Shown here: positions 22,936 through 30,490 of the stretch, in pieces | Layout: each line of letters opens with the position of its first letter | Position numbering within the stretch: position 1 is the stretch's first letter | DNA from: Sphingomonadales bacterium | Lineage (GTDB): Bacteria > Pseudomonadota > Alphaproteobacteria > Sphingomonadales > Sphingomonadaceae | Direction of reading: 5' to 3' | Length of the DNA: 37,498 bases | Assembly: GCA_028871475.1 (NCBI GenBank) | Contig: JAGWMZ010000035.1 | Location: forward strand, 1-37,498 | Notes under the pieces: generated by a model | Databases searched by the model: none | Told to the model about the DNA's origin: nothing | What the model saw: only the letters and a program-made list of their open reading frames with translations | Program-made: the position numbers and the translations under genes

Positions 22936-23300
22936 ATCATAATGGTTTCGCCCATATCGGGCGAAGTTTGGTCGGAAGTCGTCGAGGTGGCCAAACTTGA
23001 TTATGGTGCGGATGCGGTGCTTGCTTTGGCCTTTGCCGCGTGCATCAGAACAGCCAACGACATTGACGGCCATTCATGGGCAGCTGCAACGATGATCGCT
23101 TCCTCTCGAACCTCTCGCTTACCAGCCCCAGAAAAGTTCCCAACCATCGAGTGAATGACCGCGATCATGGGGATTTGGGCGACCAGCAAATTTTCGATAA
23201 GGGTTCGATTTGCATTCATCACCATCCTCAGAAAGCCCCGAACCCTTCTCAATTTACTATAGCCATGCTCACCATAGCCGATGATCGGCGAGGGTTGTCA
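22936..23300. other. 365-bp stretch with hairpins, no recognised gene
   Basis: Contains the terminator-like hairpin at 22947-22965 and an inverted repeat AAGTTTGG (22964-22971)/CCAAACTT (22991-22998). A minus-strand frame of 83 codons (23252-23001) has no recognisable family and no clear ribosome-binding site, so I do not call it a gene. Confidence 0.4.
22947..22965 (+). terminator. Hairpin after the LuxR-type gene
   Basis: A perfect 7-bp stem TTCGCCC/GGGCGAA with a 5-base loop, followed by gtttgg. The compact stem, small loop and position 11 bases after the stop fit an intrinsic terminator with a weak T tract. Confidence 0.55.
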
Positions 23301-24119
23301 TCACGACCTGATGAATGCGAGCAGATCGGGGTTGAGGACATCGGCATGGGTGGTCAGCATGCCATGAGGATAGCTTGGATAGGTCTTGAGCACCCCATTC
23401 TTGAGCAGATCCACCGCACGCGGTACGGAGCTTGCGAAAGGAACGACCTGATCGGCTTCGCCATGCATCACGAGCACCGGCACGGTGATGGCCTTGAGAT
23501 CCTCGGTGTAATCCTCGAGCCAGGAAACCACGGTTGCATAATGGGCGAGGGCGCCACCCGCCATGCCCTGGCGCCACCAGTTCGCAATGACCGCTTCCGA
23601 TGGTTTGGCCCCATCGAGGTTGTAGCCATAGAACGGGTTTTCGGGCACGAAACGGAAGAACTCCGACCGATTGCCCAGCACGCCCGCCTTGATCGCCTCG
23701 AACCACTCTGGCGGCTGGCCCGACGGGTTCTCCTCGCTCCGATACATGTTGGGGGTCAGGGACGCGACCAGCACCGCTTTCGCAACGCGCTCCTGAAAGC
23801 GGGCAACATAGCGCGCCACCTCACCGCCCCCTGTCGAATGCCCGATATGGATCGCATCGCGCAGATCGAGATGCTCGGTCAGCGCCGCCAGATCCGCCAC
23901 CCAGTGCTCCATGTCATTGCCGATGGCGGGCTGGTCGGACCGGCCATGGCCACGCCGGTCATGGGCGATTACCCGATAGCCCTGGTGCAGGAAGAACATC
24001 ATCTGGGCATCCCAGTCGTCGGCGCTCAGCGGCCAACCGTGGCTGAATACGATCGGCTGACCCGATCCCCAGTCCTTGTAGAAGATGTTGACGCCGTCTT
24101 TCGTGGTGATCTGGGACAT
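23301..24119 (-). CDS. Alpha/beta hydrolase, non-heme chloroperoxidase-like
   Basis: A 272-residue cytosolic hydrolase of the cofactor-free chloroperoxidase/esterase group. FSHGWPLSADDW (25-36) forms the oxyanion region and GHSTGGG holds the nucleophile Ser95. HGEADQVVP holds Asp223, and the YPHGM segment has His252, so the triad is complete. GGAG lies about six bases before the ATG at 24119, which decides the start over an upstream extension. It is divergent from a LysR stump that was probably its regulator. Confidence 0.93.
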   Translation of the reverse strand: MSQITTKDGVNIFYKDWGSGQPIVFSHGWPLSADDWDAQMMFFLHQGYRVIAHDRRGHGRSDQPAIGNDMEHWVADLAALTEHLDLRDAIHIGHSTGGGEVARYVARFQERVAKAVLVASLTPNMYRSEENPSGQPPEWFEAIKAGVLGNRSEFFRFVPENPFYGYNLDGAKPSEAVIANWWRQGMAGGALAHYATVVSWLEDYTEDLKAITVPVLVMHGEADQVVPFASSVPRAVDLLKNGVLKTYPSYPHGMLTTHADVLNPDLLAFIRS

Positions 24120-24223
24120 TGTGGTCTCCTGCGGAATTTCAGCGCAAGGCCTAAATGGTCTTCCCGTCGCCGACAAAGATCTTGTATGTCATCCCTATGC
24201 CTGAAAAGCATAGGAGACTCGCC

Positions 24224-24395
24224 TTGGAACTCAGACATCTCCGCTATTTTTTGGCCGTCGCCGAGCGCGGTAGCGTCCTTGCCGCCGCGCCCGGCGACGC
24301 CCGACATCATGGGCAATCCAGAAAGATCACAGCGATAAACTCCCTCAGCGCCAGCCTATCGTCGGTCTCGGGCGCCGGGATAATTGCATATCACT
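24224..24395 (+). pseudogene. N-terminal stump of a LysR-family regulator
   Basis: From a TTG at 24224 (AGGAG at 24212-24216) the frame reads LELRHLRYFLAVAERGSVLA, the characteristic LysR start. It then degenerates (APGDARHHGQSRK) instead of giving the recognition helix. The frame ends at a TGA (24394-24396) only a few bases before the IS3 element, and the sequence beyond the element shows no continuation, so the rest of the gene is gone. Its position head-to-head with the chloroperoxidase-like gene is the usual LysR/target layout. Confidence 0.7.
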
Positions 24396-24398
24396 GAC

Positions 24399-24424
24399 TG
24401 AAGCGTCCCGGGTTTCCCGGAGGC
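24399..24424 (+). repeat. Left terminal inverted repeat of the IS3 element
   Basis: 26 bp, perfect match to the reverse complement of 25714-25739. Confidence 0.93.
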
Positions 24425-24432
24425 TCCTATTT

Positions 24433-24795
24433 GTGAGAAGGAGCATTCGTGATGAGCAAAACCCGGAACAAATTTTAGCTTCGCTGGCCTTCGGCTCGCC
24501 TGAGGTGCGTGATCGTGCCGTGCGCATGGTCGGCGAGCATCGCGCTGATTACGGCTCGGAGTGGGAGGCAATGACCTCGATCGCCGCTAAGATCGGCTGT
24601 ACGGCCGAGACGCTGCGCCGCTGGTGCCGTGAGGAGGCGAGCCGACGAACGGCACCAGCGGCGCTGGCTACCGATGACAAAGCCAGGCTCAAGCTGCTGG
24701 AACGCGAGGTTAAGGAACTGCGGCGCGCCAACGAGATCCTGCGCAAGGCGTCGGCATATTTTGCCATGGCGGAGCTCGACCGCCGCGAGAGATGA
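24433..24795 (+). CDS. IS3-family transposase OrfA, with a damaged start
   Basis: OrfA supplies the DNA-binding helix-turn-helix (SPEVRDRAVRMVGEHRADYG, IAAKIGCTAETLRRW) and a leucine-zipper-like helix (LKLLEREVKELRRANEILRK, then ASAYFAMAELDR). The well-placed ATG at 24452 (AAGGAG eight bases before) begins MSKTRNKF, the usual N-terminus of relatives, but runs into TAG at 24476. Removing the 20 bases 24476-24495 would join NKF directly to SPEVRD in frame, so a 20-nt insertion has broken the gene. A GTG at 24433 opens the frame that reads through (120 codons), and may allow weak expression. OrfB overlaps its end by ATGA in the -1 frame. Confidence 0.8.
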   Translation: MRRSIRDEQNPEQILASLAFGSPEVRDRAVRMVGEHRADYGSEWEAMTSIAAKIGCTAETLRRWCREEASRRTAPAALATDDKARLKLLEREVKELRRANEILRKASAYFAMAELDRRER

Positions 24796-25700
24796 TGATG
24801 GCGTTTATCGACGCTCATCGTGAGGACTTGGGTATCGAGCCGATCTGCCGTGAACTGGCAATCGCCCCGTCCTCCTATCATGAACATGCCCTGCGCCTTG
24901 CCGATCCCGGCAAGCGCCCGGCGCGTGCGCGCAGCGACGAGGCGATGTGTGAGCAGATCAAGCGCGTCCACGAGGACAATTACGGTGTCTATGGTTCGCG
25001 CAAGGTCTGGCATCAATTGCGGCGCGAGGGCGTCGCGGTCGCCAAATGCACGGTGGAACGGTTGATGCGCGTCATGGGCCTGGCAGGCGTTCGTCGCGGC
25101 AAGAGGACGATCACGACCGTCAGCAATCCCAAAGCGCCGTGCCCGCTCGACAAGGTCAACCGGGAGTTTCGCGTCGCCCGGCCCAACGCCTTGTGGGTGG
25201 TCGATTTCACCTATGTTCACACATGGGCTGGCTTCGTCTACGTGGCTTTCGTGATCGACGCCTATGCCCGGCGCATTGTGGGCTGGAAGGTCAGCAGCAG
25301 CGCCACCACCGGCTTCGTGCTGGACGCTTTGGAACAGGCGATCCATGCGCGCAGACCCGAACCCGACGATAAATTGGTGCACCACAGCGACAGGGGCGTT
25401 CAATATCTTGCCATGGCCTACACCCAGCGCCTGGCCGAGGCGAACCTTGTTCCCTCCGTGGGCAGCGTCGGAGATTCATACGACAACGCCTTGGCCGAAA
25501 CGATCAACGGCCTCTACAAAGCCGAGGTGATCTGGCGCCAGCGTTCCTGGCCGAGCGCATCAGCCGTCGAAATGGCCACACTGCGGTGGGTGGACTGGTA
25601 CAACAATCAACGCCTCTTCGGCCCCATCGGCTACATTCCGCCTGCCGAGGCCGAAGCCAATTACTATGCAGCCCTTGAGAACCTCGATATGGCTGCGTGA
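24792..25700 (+). CDS. IS3-family transposase OrfB (DDE integrase core)
   Basis: A 302-residue catalytic subunit. An N-terminal HTH_21-like segment (YGVYGSRKVWHQLRREG, CTVERLMRVMGLAG) leads to the rve core. Its DDE residues are in LWVVDFTYVHTWAGFVYVAF, LVHHSDRGVQYLAMAY and NALAETINGLYKAE. The C-terminal WVDWYNNQRLFGPIGYIPPAEAE is typical of the family. It starts four bases before OrfA's stop, so it is normally made by -1 frameshifting as an OrfAB fusion or by reinitiation. OrfB itself is intact. Confidence 0.94.
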   Translation: MMMAFIDAHREDLGIEPICRELAIAPSSYHEHALRLADPGKRPARARSDEAMCEQIKRVHEDNYGVYGSRKVWHQLRREGVAVAKCTVERLMRVMGLAGVRRGKRTITTVSNPKAPCPLDKVNREFRVARPNALWVVDFTYVHTWAGFVYVAFVIDAYARRIVGWKVSSSATTGFVLDALEQAIHARRPEPDDKLVHHSDRGVQYLAMAYTQRLAEANLVPSVGSVGDSYDNALAETINGLYKAEVIWRQRSWPSASAVEMATLRWVDWYNNQRLFGPIGYIPPAEAEANYYAALENLDMAA

Positions 25701-25713
25701 CTCAATTGAAACT

Positions 25714-25739
25714 GCCTCCGGGAAACCCGGGACGCTTCA
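25714..25739 (-). repeat. Right terminal inverted repeat of the IS3 element
   Basis: 26 bp, perfect match to the reverse complement of 24399-24424. Confidence 0.93.
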
Positions 25740-25812
25740 GACCCTGGCATAGAGCCATTGAACTCACTCTGCTTCAAGAAGGGCAGGGCGCAACCATAAC
25801 AGTGGTGAGGCC

Positions 25813-27189
25813 TCAAGTCTTATTGGGAAACCTTAGATTGAACACGATACCGCAAGCCGATACCGCAGCCACGGCGAGGAAAGCAGCACGGTAGCCGGCC
25901 GTGCCGGCAGCGTTCGCTGGCGCCACTGTGCTGACCACCTCTAGCACACCACCCGCGATGCAGATGCCCAGTGAAAGGCACAATTGCTGGACGGTGGCGT
26001 AAAGACTTGTGGCTGCGCTCATGCGCTCGGCAGGAACATCGAGAAAGGCCGCGGTGTTATAGCCCGTGAACGCCAGCGAGGTGAAAAAGCCGGTGCCTCC
26101 CAGAATGACCATCATCGCGGCAATCGGCCAACCCTGCCCCCAAAGGGCCAGCGAGGCATAGCCGATGCTGGAGACCACCCCCGCCGCGCTCAGGCTGAAG
26201 CGATAGCCAAGGCGGTGGATGATGGGGGGGGCCAATGGCTTCATCACCACAGCGCCAACCGCGCCGGCCATGGCGACAAGACCAGCGGTGGCGGCGGATT
26301 GATGGAAGCCGGTTTGCAACATCAGGGCCAGCAGAAATGGCTGCGCGCCTTGTGCGATACGCGTCAGATTGCCCGCGATCACCGACAGGCCGAAGCTTGG
26401 AATGTGCAGCAAGGACAGGTCGAGAATGGCGCCTTGCATCCGGCGGGTATGGCGAACATAGCTCACTCCCAGCAGCCCCCCCGCCGCCAGCAGCCCCCCC
26501 GCCACGGGGCCCGCCCAGCTGCGACTGATCAATTCCAGCCCGAACACACCGCAGCCCAGCGCTACGCCCGACAGCAGGAAGCCCTTGCCATCAAAGGTGG
26601 CAGGGGTGCCGCCAGGCATGGGTGGGATCAGCCACATGGCCAGCGCCAGCCCCATCATGCCCACCGGCAGGTTGATGTAGAAAATCCATCGCCAGTCGAG
26701 CCAGGTGATGATGAGGCCCCCCAAAGGCGGCCCCAGAATTGGCCCCACCAGCGCCGGCATCACCAGCCAGGAGAGCGCCGACATCAATTGCTCGCGCGGG
26801 GTGCAGCGGATGAGGATCAGCCGGCCAACCGGCATCATCAGCGCGCCGCCCAATCCTTGCACGACGCGCGCCGCGATCAGCGCGCCCAGCCCATGCACCT
26901 GCGCACAGCCGACCGATCCCAGCAGAAAGACCACAATGGCAGCGCAATAGACCCGCCGGCTTCCCCAGCGGTCCGCCAGATAACCGCTGGCCGGGATGAA
27001 AATTGCCAAAGCCACCAGATAAGATGTCAAAGCCATGCTGAGCCAAGAAGGCGGCACATGCAGATCATGCGCCATGGCGGGCATGGCGATGGCCAGCACG
27101 GTGGCGTCAAGCTGTTGCATCATGAGCGCCGAGGCAATCACCAGCGCGATCATGCGAAAATTGCGTGGCTTGCTGGCGGGCAGGCCCAT
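25813..27189 (-). CDS. DHA2-family drug:H+ antiporter (EmrB/QacA-like MFS)
   Basis: A 458-residue inner-membrane exporter. The first helix carries LDATVLAIAMPAMAHDL (motif D1-like), GYLADRWGSRRVY is motif A, and GPILGPPLGGLI is motif C of antiporters. The later segment GNLTRIAQGAQPFLLALMLQ is typical of this subfamily. Its likely role is efflux of a toxic or waste compound. I chose the ATG at 27189, eight bases after AGGA, over the ATG at 27210, which has no site. It is the last gene of a minus-strand run (receptor, small protein, exporter), 76-97 bp after the small gene. Confidence 0.92.
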   Translation of the reverse strand: MGLPASKPRNFRMIALVIASALMMQQLDATVLAIAMPAMAHDLHVPPSWLSMALTSYLVALAIFIPASGYLADRWGSRRVYCAAIVVFLLGSVGCAQVHGLGALIAARVVQGLGGALMMPVGRLILIRCTPREQLMSALSWLVMPALVGPILGPPLGGLIITWLDWRWIFYINLPVGMMGLALAMWLIPPMPGGTPATFDGKGFLLSGVALGCGVFGLELISRSWAGPVAGGLLAAGGLLGVSYVRHTRRMQGAILDLSLLHIPSFGLSVIAGNLTRIAQGAQPFLLALMLQTGFHQSAATAGLVAMAGAVGAVVMKPLAPPIIHRLGYRFSLSAAGVVSSIGYASLALWGQGWPIAAMMVILGGTGFFTSLAFTGYNTAAFLDVPAERMSAATSLYATVQQLCLSLGICIAGGVLEVVSTVAPANAAGTAGYRAAFLAVAAVSACGIVFNLRFPNKT

Positions 27190-27286
27190 AGTACGCGTCC
27201 TTTGGATCATGCTGAGCTGTATCAGCGCGCCCCCTTGCGGACCGCTTGCAGCGCCAGAAGGCGTGCGTCAATCTGAAAGGGTGCCC

Positions 27287-27505
27287 TCAGGCCATGGCCT
27301 GTTTCACCCGTTGCTCAAGCCGCTCGGCCAAAGAGGCGCGGATTGGCACGCCCGCACGCAGCTTGCGCCATGTGTTGTAGCTGATCCCATAGCGTTCCAT
27401 CAGTTCGTCACGAGATTGGCGGGGCAATCGGGTTGCCATCTGTTCCACCAGATCCGAGGGAATGACACGTGTCCTGATCAATAAGGTCTTGTCCATCTTA
27501 TCCAT
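27287..27505 (-). CDS. Small basic protein with a possible helix-turn-helix
   Basis: A 72-residue protein (69 if the second ATG at 27496, which has a better-spaced AGGA, is used). The segment DELMERYGISYNTWRKLRAGVPI resembles a helix-turn-helix of the Xre or Fis/Trp-repressor type, where the second helix would contact DNA. The end (RASLAERLEQRVKQAMA) is a charged helix. I do not recognise a named family. It lies between a TonB receptor (53 bp upstream) and the DHA2 exporter on the same strand, so it may be a small local regulator. Confidence 0.65.
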   Translation of the reverse strand: MDKMDKTLLIRTRVIPSDLVEQMATRLPRQSRDELMERYGISYNTWRKLRAGVPIRASLAERLEQRVKQAMA

Positions 27506-27558
27506 TTCCTGCGCCGAGGAGGCGGGGCTAGCACGAGCCGGCGCCCGCCGATGCCGGG

Positions 27559-30444
27559 TCAGAAGCTGACCCGAACCCCCATTGTGATGTAGCGACCGAT
27601 GGGGTCATAGGCACTGCTGGCGGCCGTGGTGAAGGTGGTGACCGGCGGGGGTGACAGCGGCGGATCACGGTCGAACAGATTGGCCACCGAGAGATAGACC
27701 TGCTGTTTGCCACCGCCCAGGTGGAGATTATACGTGCCGGTCAGATTGGTGTAAAAGACAGCAGGCGTGTGGTTGATGTTCACGTCCACCCCTTCGACCC
27801 ATGCCGCATTCAGCAGGGCAGGGCCGATGTAGCGTTCCTGCACGAAGAGGGAGAAGTCGTCCTTGGTCCAGGTGGCCTGGGCGATACCACTCCATCGGGG
27901 CGTGGTGGTCTCGCCCAAGGCCTGGAGCACGGGCGAACCGGGCGATTGGGAATTGTTCTCGGTCGCATGGTTGCCTACCACGCGCAGAGCCAATTTGCCG
28001 CCTGCGAGCGATGTTTTGTAGCCCAGTTCGAAGTCGATACCCGCCACGGTCTGCGAAGCCAGGTTCAAATTGGGGCGCAGGATGCTCAGCGAGCCCGACG
28101 GCAGTACGGTGATGTTGGCGCATTGCACCTGATTGCCCTCGGCACATTCATCCACCACGCGCTGTTCGGTCAGGGTGGTGATCGCATCGCTCAGCTTGAT
28201 CCGGTAATAGTCGATCGATGCCGAGAAGCCGGGCAGGAAATCGGGCTGGAACACGCCGCCAAAAGTCGTGGTCAACGCGCGTTCCGGCTTGAGGTTTGGG
28301 TTGCCGGTGGCAAAATTGACTTCCGCTGTCTGCACGCCCTTGTAAACGACATTGCCATTGAGCTGGGTGGCGGGGTTGTAGAGTTCCAGCAGATTGGGTG
28401 CGCGAATATCGCGCGAGACCGTGCCGCGCAGGCGCAAGGCCTGGTCGATCTGCCAGCTTGCGCCCACTTTCCACGTCGTGACTCCGCCCGAGGTGCTGTA
28501 ATCGGCATAACGCACCGCGCCATTGAGATCGAGCGAGCGGGCAAAGCGTACATCCTTGAGCACTGGCACCGCGACTTCGAGATAGCCCTCGCGGATGTCG
28601 TAAGCGCCAGAGAAAGGCAGCGGGTTGAAGAAACGATAGGGTCCCTGGCGGCCATTGAGCGAAGCCGGGCCGCCACGGATGCCAGTGAAATCGATCTTGG
28701 TGGGCGAGAGAGCGTCGGTGGTCTGGTTGGCGCTTTCCTTGCGATATTCAAAACCGGCCGCCACGGCGATTGGGCCTGCCAACTGGATATGCTCACCCAG
28801 ATCGCCACGGATGTTGGCCGACACAACCTGCTGGCGCAGGCGCAGGTTCAGCACATTGTCGCCCGTGACATAATCGGTGATTGCCTGATTGGGCTGCTGG
28901 GGTCCGAAAAGGTTGCGCGGGGTGCAGCCCGGATCGAGCCCGGCCAACGTCGAGCGGCACACGATGTTGCCGGTCGCAGGGTCGCGCACAGCGTCGGCAG
29001 CGGCATAGAGATTGCGCGCGATGGTCAGATTGTTCGAGCGCAACTCCTGATTGGTCTGCCCGAAAGTATAGCTGGCGTCATACTTCCAAGCGCCGCCCAG
29101 TGCGCCGCGCACACCGACCGAACCATGGTAAACCTTGATCTTCGATTCATTCTGCGCGAGCGGCAGTTCGCCTTCGAAGCGGCCAAGCTGGAAGGATTGG
29201 ACATTGGCAGCCACCATGCGCGCCAGAATGTCAGGCGGTAGATAGGCGTTGTCGCGAAAGATGGTGTAAGCCGCGCTGGACCCGGTGTTCTGGCTGACGA
29301 AGGCACCCTGCACGGTATGGCTGTTGGCATAGAGCCCTTCGACAAACACCGAGGTCTGGTCGGAGAGGTCGTATTCAGCGCGGGCAAAGGCGTTGTAACG
29401 CTCTTGCGTTGGCATCAGCCCGATGTTGGCGCGCGCGCCATCGCCGCCGCTTTGAAAGGCCGTGCCGGTGTTGGTGCCATAGTTGAAGGGCGCCGATACG
29501 CCGCCAGGCAGGAACTGCGTGCCCTTGAGCGGGCCCGACGTGATGAGGCCGCCATAGGTGCCCGCCGAGCTGCGGATGGAGGGGATGATGATGCTGCGCG
29601 GCAGGCTGCCGGTCGCCGGATTGGCGATGAGGCCGGCATTATCGTCAAACCAGGCGCGACCGGTCTTTTCGTCCGCACGCAGGCCGCGCTGGTAGAAGTA
29701 ATCCCCGCCGACCACGATATGCAGCCGATCATCGAGGCGCGAAGTGCCATAGGCCAGCGATCCCCCCGCCGAAGGCAGGTCGCCGTGGGTGGAAATGCCG
29801 CCCAGCGCTTCGGCCTTGAACCCTTTGAACTTGGTGTCGAGCACGAAGTTCACCACACCGGCCACAGCGTCCGAACCGTAAGCCGCCGAGGCGCCGCCGG
29901 TCACCACATCCACCCGGCTGATGAGGCTCTGGGGCAGGATGTTGATGTCGACCGAACCACCGCTGTTGGTGGCGGGCATGCGGCGCCCATCCAGCAGCAC
30001 CAGCGTGCGCTGGGCGCCAAGGCCGCGCAGGTTCAGCAGGTTCTGCCCACTGTTGCCGCCCCGGCTGTTGGTGGTCGAGGGGCTCGAAGTCTTGGTGCTG
30101 CCGTTGAACACGGGCAATTGGTTGAGCCCGTCGGCCAGGTTGGTGGGCGCCTGCGCACGCAATTGCTCCGCCGTACTGATCGCCACCGGTGTGGGGGTCT
30201 TGAAGCCGCTGGCTACGCGGCTGCCCGTCACCACAATGCCCTCATCGCTGGGCGCTGGCGCGCTTGTCGGAGCAGAAGGGGGTTCGCTCGGTGCAGCCAC
30301 AGTGTCCTGAGTGGCGGCCGGAGGGGTGCCTTGTGCGGTGGCGGCAGCATCCTGAGCTGCGGCATTCATCGGCACCAGCAAAGCGATCGCCACTGCGGTG
30401 ACCGCGGTGCTGCGCGCAAAGTGTACTTTGCTATATGTCGTCAT
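27559..30444 (-). CDS. TonB-dependent outer-membrane receptor
   Basis: A 961-residue receptor with a signal peptide (to about AAAQD), a long Ala/Pro/Thr linker and the TonB-box-like EGIVVTGSRV. A plug follows (ALNLADGLNQLPVF-type segment, LLNLRGLGAQRTLVLLDGRRM, VDVVTGGASAAYGSDAVAGVVNFVL). The barrel includes TVSRDIRAPNLLELY and ends in MGVRVSF. It belongs to the same broad receptor type as 14159-17131 but is clearly diverged. The ATG at 30444 follows GGGAG; an in-frame TTG three codons earlier has none. It lies 46 bp after the MHS symporter gene on the same strand, so its substrate is probably an organic acid or a metal chelate of one. Confidence 0.94.
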   Translation of the reverse strand: MTTYSKVHFARSTAVTAVAIALLVPMNAAAQDAAATAQGTPPAATQDTVAAPSEPPSAPTSAPAPSDEGIVVTGSRVASGFKTPTPVAISTAEQLRAQAPTNLADGLNQLPVFNGSTKTSSPSTTNSRGGNSGQNLLNLRGLGAQRTLVLLDGRRMPATNSGGSVDINILPQSLISRVDVVTGGASAAYGSDAVAGVVNFVLDTKFKGFKAEALGGISTHGDLPSAGGSLAYGTSRLDDRLHIVVGGDYFYQRGLRADEKTGRAWFDDNAGLIANPATGSLPRSIIIPSIRSSAGTYGGLITSGPLKGTQFLPGGVSAPFNYGTNTGTAFQSGGDGARANIGLMPTQERYNAFARAEYDLSDQTSVFVEGLYANSHTVQGAFVSQNTGSSAAYTIFRDNAYLPPDILARMVAANVQSFQLGRFEGELPLAQNESKIKVYHGSVGVRGALGGAWKYDASYTFGQTNQELRSNNLTIARNLYAAADAVRDPATGNIVCRSTLAGLDPGCTPRNLFGPQQPNQAITDYVTGDNVLNLRLRQQVVSANIRGDLGEHIQLAGPIAVAAGFEYRKESANQTTDALSPTKIDFTGIRGGPASLNGRQGPYRFFNPLPFSGAYDIREGYLEVAVPVLKDVRFARSLDLNGAVRYADYSTSGGVTTWKVGASWQIDQALRLRGTVSRDIRAPNLLELYNPATQLNGNVVYKGVQTAEVNFATGNPNLKPERALTTTFGGVFQPDFLPGFSASIDYYRIKLSDAITTLTEQRVVDECAEGNQVQCANITVLPSGSLSILRPNLNLASQTVAGIDFELGYKTSLAGGKLALRVVGNHATENNSQSPGSPVLQALGETTTPRWSGIAQATWTKDDFSLFVQERYIGPALLNAAWVEGVDVNINHTPAVFYTNLTGTYNLHLGGGKQQVYLSVANLFDRDPPLSPPPVTTFTTAASSAYDPIGRYITMGVRVSF

Positions 30445-30490
30445 GTTATCCAACTCCCTGTTTTATCATTGATTGCCCCGATTTGCTTCG

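Larger units (their letters stand above)
24399..25739 (+). mobile_element. IS3-family insertion sequence, 1341 bp
   Basis: The ends are a perfect 26-bp inverted repeat: 24399-24424 (starting TGAAGCGTCCCGGG) against 25714-25739. The trinucleotide gac lies just outside both ends (24396-24398 and 25740-25742), a normal IS3 target duplication. Inside are two overlapping transposase frames, orfA and orfB, on the plus strand. Confidence 0.93.

Noticed and set aside
23001..23252. An 83-codon minus-strand frame after the LuxR-type gene
   Set aside because: Amino-acid composition is plausible, but there is no family match, no clear ribosome-binding site, and it overlaps an inverted-repeat region.
23076..24338. 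A 420-codon plus-strand reading frame
   Set aside because: Antisense to the chloroperoxidase-like gene, which has a complete catalytic triad and a ribosome-binding site.
27721..29241. A 506-codon plus-strand reading frame, and another at 29317-30609
   Set aside because: Both are antisense to the TonB receptor and have Arg/Gly-rich, unstructured translations typical of shadow frames.
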